From assembly GCA_021772335.1 (NCBI GenBank), contig JAJFMD010000008.1:1-64000 (forward strand): a stretch of DNA of 64,000 nucleotides, read 5' to 3'. The DNA is from Chlamydiota bacterium. Its GTDB lineage: Bacteria > Chlamydiota > Chlamydiia > Chlamydiales > Rhabdochlamydiaceae. A model generated the notes under the pieces. It searched no databases and was not told the origin of the DNA. It saw only the letters and a list, made by a program, of their open reading frames with translations. Each line of letters starts with the position of its first letter. Position 1 is the stretch's first letter. Both the position numbers and the translations under genes were made by a program. Below, one piece after another: positions 60,090 to 64,000 of this stretch.

Positions 60090-61640
60090 ATGTCGATATC
60101 TCGTTTTTTTATCTTGATTTGTCCTTTAGTTTCTTTGTTTGCCGATCAAAGTTCTTATGTAAAGTGGTGTGATAAAAGTTCACCATTTATTGAATTTCTA
60201 GATAGGAATGATCAGGCACGCGTAATTTGGATGGGATCTGAGGCATACTCGACAGATGGTTGTGGCCTTGAGCCCACTTCATCTGTTTCGATGGGGTGTG
60301 GTCTATTGCTTACTCTAGCTCACCGTGACCAAGAAATGTTTAATTGCTTTTGTCGCTATATCCTCACTTTAGCTGATGAACACTCTTGCCGTCTTTTCTC
60401 CTCGGAAAATCAAAATAAAGAACCTCTTTTTATGCCGAGCATCGTCAATCAATTTGGTGAGTGCTTTTGGTATAAGGATTCAGAAGACGCGATGCAGGCT
60501 ATTTACTCGTTATCTTCAGATCTCGGTGGAGATTCTCTAATCGCACTCTCTCTTTTTATCGCTGATCAATATGTTGTGTGGAAACGCTGGGAACCTGTCA
60601 CATTTAATACGCCAATTGGTGATTTGTCCTATGGCGATGTTTTTCGTCGCATGATTTCAGAAATGCAAAAAGTTGATAATGATGATGCGCAAATATTATT
60701 TGAAACAGAGAGTAATTTTTTTGAAGCAGAAGTTGAACGCATCATCGAAGCTTGTAACCGCAGTTGCCTAACATTATCTCCAGAAGCAGCTCAGCATCAA
60801 ATAAAAGATGATACACAGGAATTATTTCTCACTTTTCACAATTCAACAGAATATACTTTGACCCTGAAAGAAGTTGGAGGAAATGGGCAGATCGAATTGA
60901 TCGACTATTCTTCTGATAATCTCATTCCTTCTCAGGGAGAATTTTCTCTCCGCTTTAAACCAAATAATGAATATTTCTCCAGGCTTGAACTCGCGTTAAT
61001 CGCAGATGATGAAAATGAACAGAGTTGGGATTTTTGTTTTGAATGCAAAGATGAAAAGTGGCAGCAATGTGGAGCGACTGTTAGTACCTCATCTCTTGCA
61101 GACAAACGTCCAGCTATGATCGCATTATTACCGGATGGTTATTCAATTGCCAAAGAAAGTGAAAATGAGTTGCAACAATCACCTTTTGAATTTCAGTGTA
61201 ATGAACTTTGCGGCCAGCGCGAAATTCTACTCAATTTTCTGACAACACTTTCATCAAATGCGACTCCTTGCGATAGTGTTGGTGCACAAGCAATGATGGC
61301 CTTATTAGAAAAAGGGATCCTGCAAACTATGAGAGAATTTATTAACTCTCAAAAGGAAAACAATCCTCTTATTGAGCTAATGAGCACCGACCATTTTTCT
61401 GAAGTGTTTCTTAAAGAACTTGGCGAAGAAAGTCTCAGTTTAGAAGTGACATCGCTGATGCTTCTTGCTTCTGAAGTTATTAATAACCCCTCTCTTATTA
61501 CTCATTATAAAGAGCAATTAAGCAATTTTAAACTCGCTACGCAAGCTCCAAGCTTTGATGACCCTGCTGGCGAGGATTATCCTTTCCGCGCGGCTTTTGT
61601 CATCTTGATGACCGAAGCCCTACTCGAAGGATTAATTTAG
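60090..61640 (+). CDS. Exported protein of unknown function
   Basis: A 516-residue protein with a signal peptide (MSISRFFILICPLVSLFA). I do not recognise any domain. Visible features: a Cys-rich first half (DGCGLEPTSSVSMGCGLL, FNCFCRYI, FGECFWYKD), acidic composition, a central stretch with strand-like alternation (TLTLKEVGGNGQIELIDYSSDNLIPSQGEFSLRF) and a helical C-terminus. The many cysteines fit an extracytoplasmic, disulfide-bonded protein. Convergent with the outer-membrane protein gene, overlapping by four bases. Upstream gap to GH15 is 66 bases. Confidence 0.6.
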   Translation: MSISRFFILICPLVSLFADQSSYVKWCDKSSPFIEFLDRNDQARVIWMGSEAYSTDGCGLEPTSSVSMGCGLLLTLAHRDQEMFNCFCRYILTLADEHSCRLFSSENQNKEPLFMPSIVNQFGECFWYKDSEDAMQAIYSLSSDLGGDSLIALSLFIADQYVVWKRWEPVTFNTPIGDLSYGDVFRRMISEMQKVDNDDAQILFETESNFFEAEVERIIEACNRSCLTLSPEAAQHQIKDDTQELFLTFHNSTEYTLTLKEVGGNGQIELIDYSSDNLIPSQGEFSLRFKPNNEYFSRLELALIADDENEQSWDFCFECKDEKWQQCGATVSTSSLADKRPAMIALLPDGYSIAKESENELQQSPFEFQCNELCGQREILLNFLTTLSSNATPCDSVGAQAMMALLEKGILQTMREFINSQKENNPLIELMSTDHFSEVFLKELGEESLSLEVTSLMLLASEVINNPSLITHYKEQLSNFKLATQAPSFDDPAGEDYPFRAAFVILMTEALLEGLI

Positions 61641-62461
61641 AAATTGTATCCTAATTCAATACGACTGCCAACTGTCCAAGAATTGCTTGAAGGTTCTCTT
61701 ACTATTAGCGGTCCTATGCCGCGCATTTGAACGGCGACTGTATTACTCTCTCCAATATCTTGGCTTCGATAGTAAGGAACGATACGGATATCGATATGAG
61801 AATATTGGGGGATAGCGCAACTCATCGGCAATTCAATTTCACCCTGCAGCTTATTTCCAAGCTTAAGCGTGACATCGGTAAAGTTTTCGTCCATTTTAAT
61901 TGAGCTATCAAACATTTTCATCAATTTGAGATTGATACCAATATCAATAAGACGTGTGACTTGATAGAGAAAGCGCAATCCAAAGGCGTAATATTTCCAT
62001 TGATATTCTTCGAGATAACCAATGTCTCTCTTCCAATAAAACCAACCAATGCCGCCAAAAGGAGATAGGTATACAGAAGTTTCTTTAGGAATTCCTAGAG
62101 TGTACCCCAAACGCCCTTCAACATTAAAAAAAGTATTATCTGTTTTGGAGTGGTGTGGTTTAATTTCGAATGTTGACAGGTTTACCACTGCTCCGTCGTA
62201 ATCTGTTTTCCCACTTGAGAAACGAAGATCTCCACCGACATACGCCGAAAAGTGCTTGATGTAGTCATAGCCTGTTTGAAATCCTACTAGCGAGCCGCTT
62301 TCATCACTTTTGCCAGGAGTTTTTAAATTCTCATGATAGTCGCGGTAAAAGATGTCAGGCCCGATATATATCCGATTGCTATAGGGACGCTCTACAGCTT
62401 TTAATAATAGTGGACTAGCAAGCAATACAAGTGAAATTTTTAATGAGTTTCTATAAACCAA
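61637..62461 (-). CDS. Outer-membrane beta-barrel protein
   Basis: A 274-residue protein with a signal peptide (MVYRNSLKISLVLLASPLLLKA) and alternating hydrophobic strands: NRIYIGPDIFYRDYHEN, LVGFQTGYDYIKHFSAYVGGDLRFSSG, FFNVEGRLGYTLGI, AFGLRFLYQVTRLIDIGINLKLM, and a C-terminal ELGYNF ending in Phe, the BAM recognition signal. This is the look of an 8-10 stranded outer-membrane barrel. No specific function can be named. The gene diverges from the MFS gene and overlaps its longest reading. Confidence 0.7.
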   Translation of the reverse strand: MVYRNSLKISLVLLASPLLLKAVERPYSNRIYIGPDIFYRDYHENLKTPGKSDESGSLVGFQTGYDYIKHFSAYVGGDLRFSSGKTDYDGAVVNLSTFEIKPHHSKTDNTFFNVEGRLGYTLGIPKETSVYLSPFGGIGWFYWKRDIGYLEEYQWKYYAFGLRFLYQVTRLIDIGINLKLMKMFDSSIKMDENFTDVTLKLGNKLQGEIELPMSCAIPQYSHIDIRIVPYYRSQDIGESNTVAVQMRGIGPLIVREPSSNSWTVGSRIELGYNF

Positions 62462-62484
62462 GTAATGTGTTACTCTCTTTAATT

Positions 62485-63699
62485 ATGTTTAAGAATAGTT
62501 CCTTATCACAAGAAAGTCTCTCAGCATTTTGGCGAGTTAATCTTTTCCTGTTATTTAGCGGATTAATCACTAAAGTTAACGGCATTTTTTCTAGTATTCA
62601 CCATCAATGGTTTGATCTCAATCACTTCCAATCAATGCTTGTTCCTAAATGCTTTTTTCTTGCATCGCTTGTGATTGCTCCTGTTATAGGTGGATCTTTG
62701 CAATATGTTGGATATCGCAAAGGAATGTTACTTGCTCTTCTTACGGCTATAGTAAGTGGTGTTCTGATTACATATGCCCATCTCAACCAACTCTTTCTTT
62801 TATTTCTTGCTGCAATTTTTTTACTCGGTATGGCAGTCAAAAGTTTGCTTGTTGCAGGTGCAGCGTATGCTATGGTAGCTGGCCCCGCCGATGGAGAGTC
62901 GGGACGTGTCAGTCTTGTGCAAGGCTTTTATTCAATAGGAGCTTTGAGTGCTCCTCTCATTGGTTTTGCTTTGCTTCATCTTCACTTTAGTGAGCAGCGC
63001 CTTGTTTGGTTGACCTACTCAGGATTTGCAATAGTGATGGCGTTAATTGCTTTTTCGGTATACCGCTTGCCGCAATTTCCTCAGCGTGAAATTGAAAGGC
63101 CAAAAGGGTTTTTTCCTAAAATGAGTAGACCTCTTGTTTTAGGTTTCCTAGCGATGTTCATGTATATGGGATTTGAGGTGTGTCTCGATAGTTTAATGAT
63201 CAAGTATCTTACCGATCCTCTCGGTGGAGGAATTCCACTTAAATATTCAATGGGATTGATGAGCTTTTACTTTTTGGGCTTCGCCGTTGGACGCTTTATT
63301 GGTAGCTCATTACTCAACCGCGTCTCATTGCCGCGCATTTTAATCATTAATACTTCTATTTCTTTGTTGCTTTTACTAATTGGTATTAGTTGGCATCATC
63401 CTTTAGCTACTGCTTCACTCCTTGCGATTGGTTTTAGTAATTCTATACTCTATCCAGCGATTCTCGCGATTGCTGTTAAAGAAGATAATCAAAGCCACTC
63501 TAAAGTGACTGGTTTTATCACGACTGCTGCTATTGGTGGAGCGCTCTTTCCTCTTGTGCAGGGATTACTTGCTGATCGTTATGATTTGCGTTCCTCATTC
63601 TATTTTTTAATCATACCATGCTTTGCACTAATCAGTTATGGAATCTTTCTTCGTAAAAAGCAGCGTCAAATTTCAATGGTCAAAAGCTCGTGCCAGTGA
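62485..63699 (+). CDS. MFS permease
   Basis: About 12 helices; 404 residues from ATG 62485, which I prefer because the 62431 start would overlap the divergent outer-membrane gene. GGSLQYVGYRKGMLLALLTAIVSG is the motif A region, GVYRLPQF and MGFEVCLDSLMIKYLTDPLGGGIPLKYSMGLMSFYFLGFAVGRFIGS resemble the sugar/fucose permease branch (FucP-like), where the second-half motif has GRFIG. Substrate uncertain. The 3' end overlaps the convergent umuC gene. Confidence 0.75.
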   Translation: MFKNSSLSQESLSAFWRVNLFLLFSGLITKVNGIFSSIHHQWFDLNHFQSMLVPKCFFLASLVIAPVIGGSLQYVGYRKGMLLALLTAIVSGVLITYAHLNQLFLLFLAAIFLLGMAVKSLLVAGAAYAMVAGPADGESGRVSLVQGFYSIGALSAPLIGFALLHLHFSEQRLVWLTYSGFAIVMALIAFSVYRLPQFPQREIERPKGFFPKMSRPLVLGFLAMFMYMGFEVCLDSLMIKYLTDPLGGGIPLKYSMGLMSFYFLGFAVGRFIGSSLLNRVSLPRILIINTSISLLLLLIGISWHHPLATASLLAIGFSNSILYPAILAIAVKEDNQSHSKVTGFITTAAIGGALFPLVQGLLADRYDLRSSFYFLIIPCFALISYGIFLRKKQRQISMVKSSCQ

Positions 63700-64000
63700 G
63701 TTGTAAAACGCTGTGAGCGCTTTTGACTTTTACAGTGGTAGGTGCGCGGTTTTTTTTCAGCGGCAAAATACAGTTTTTCTCCTCCTTTCTGCTTGCGAAC
63801 TACATCGACAAGATGCATGAGTTGCGCTTTTTCTTGTGGATAGCAATCGGGAGAGAGCAGATCAAGTTGGCGGGGCGTCTGCCCAGTAATCTCACATAGC
63901 ATCACCCCTGCTTTCTTGTAAGCATATTGGCTCTTAAATATTTTGGGCAGAGCATTGCGCACGATACGAAGAAAATCTGGGGTATAAGCAGAAGGTGCAG
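63666..64000 (-). CDS. umuC: UmuC-type DNA polymerase V subunit, N-terminal part beyond the window
   Basis: Open to the window edge on the minus strand; only the C-terminal about 110 residues are present. SAYTPDFLRIVRNALPKIFKSQYAYKKAGVMLCEIT is the little-finger region of UmuC (normally ...IF..G..YKKAGVML), and the end SQRFTTHWHELLTIEI matches the UmuC C-terminus (S.RYTT.W.EL). It is a Y-family polymerase for error-prone bypass of lesions, usually under SOS control with UmuD. The catalytic part and any umuD lie outside the window. An ATG at 63962 is internal. Confidence 0.8.
   Translation of the reverse strand, partial: APSAYTPDFLRIVRNALPKIFKSQYAYKKAGVMLCEITGQTPRQLDLLSPDCYPQEKAQLMHLVDVVRKQKGGEKLYFAAEKKPRTYHCKSQKRSQRFTTHWHELLTIEI

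Noticed and set aside
1..64000. CRISPR arrays, insertion sequences, integrases, toxin-antitoxin or phage genes
   Set aside because: No regularly spaced repeats, transposase or recombinase motifs were seen on either strand; the only clear repeat is the 42-base GT90-associated pair.

Overview
The window is a gene-dense, A+T-rich bacterial chromosome segment with about 60 protein genes, four tRNA genes, one clear pseudogene and no rRNA, CRISPR array, transposase or integrase. Gene content suggests an environmental (amoeba- or animal-associated) member of the Chlamydiota, possibly near Simkania/Parachlamydia. The clues are a small SET-domain protein, Inc-like proteins with a bilobed hydrophobic stretch, many enzymes with Sec signal peptides, a PagL-type lipid A deacylase and a UmuC-type polymerase. 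This placement is inferred from content; no marker gene (16S, MOMP, type III secretion) lies in the window.

Layout. 1-9.8 kb: end of a fucosyltransferase-like gene, a YitT membrane protein, three GT90 glycosyltransferases, an exported kinase-like protein, a GT32 glycosyltransferase, an exported methyltransferase, a decayed and an intact peptide deformylase, and tRNA-Val/tRNA-Asp. 9.9-14.3 kb: lipoprotein, MFS and Na+-solute transporters, TtcA, a SEC-C protein, tRNA-Thr and tRNA-Tyr. 14.5-17.9 kb: a three-gene operon of further GT90 enzymes. 18-35 kb: mostly housekeeping and accessory genes (DsbB with a 50-residue partner, BioB, ATP-grasp, Mpg, lipid kinase, transporters, J-like Inc candidate, PAP2, SDR, MsrA, exported adenylate kinase, HemH, exported sulfotransferase, others). 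35.3-39.3 kb: a compact operon ending in a ThpR-archease fusion and RtcB (RNA repair). 39.3-42.1 kb: two PTPMT1-like membrane phosphatases and an exported GT34-like enzyme. 42.3-47.9 kb: SDR, SPL-like radical SAM protein, nucleoside phosphorylase, YheT hydrolase, M3 oligopeptidase. 48-52.5 kb: an operon of an exported protein and three exported GT4-type glycosyltransferases. 52.5-64 kb: PagL, BolA/GrxD, SET protein/MsrB, DUF502, a degenerate NUC1 nuclease-like protein, GNAT, Dus, GH15, unknown exported and outer-membrane proteins, an MFS permease and the C-terminus of UmuC.

The most striking theme is an arsenal of sugar- or sulfate-transferring enzymes that all begin with Sec-type signal peptides: six GT90 (POGLUT/Rumi-like), one GT32, one GT34-like, three GT4 and one sulfotransferase. 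Their families normally act in the eukaryotic secretory pathway or bacterial cytosol, and nucleotide-sugar donors are not expected in the periplasm. I infer that they are secreted beyond the bacterium to modify host or inclusion glycans or proteins. Exported versions of adenylate kinase, peptide deformylase, a methyltransferase and a kinase-like protein fit the same picture of catalytic proteins sent out of the cell.
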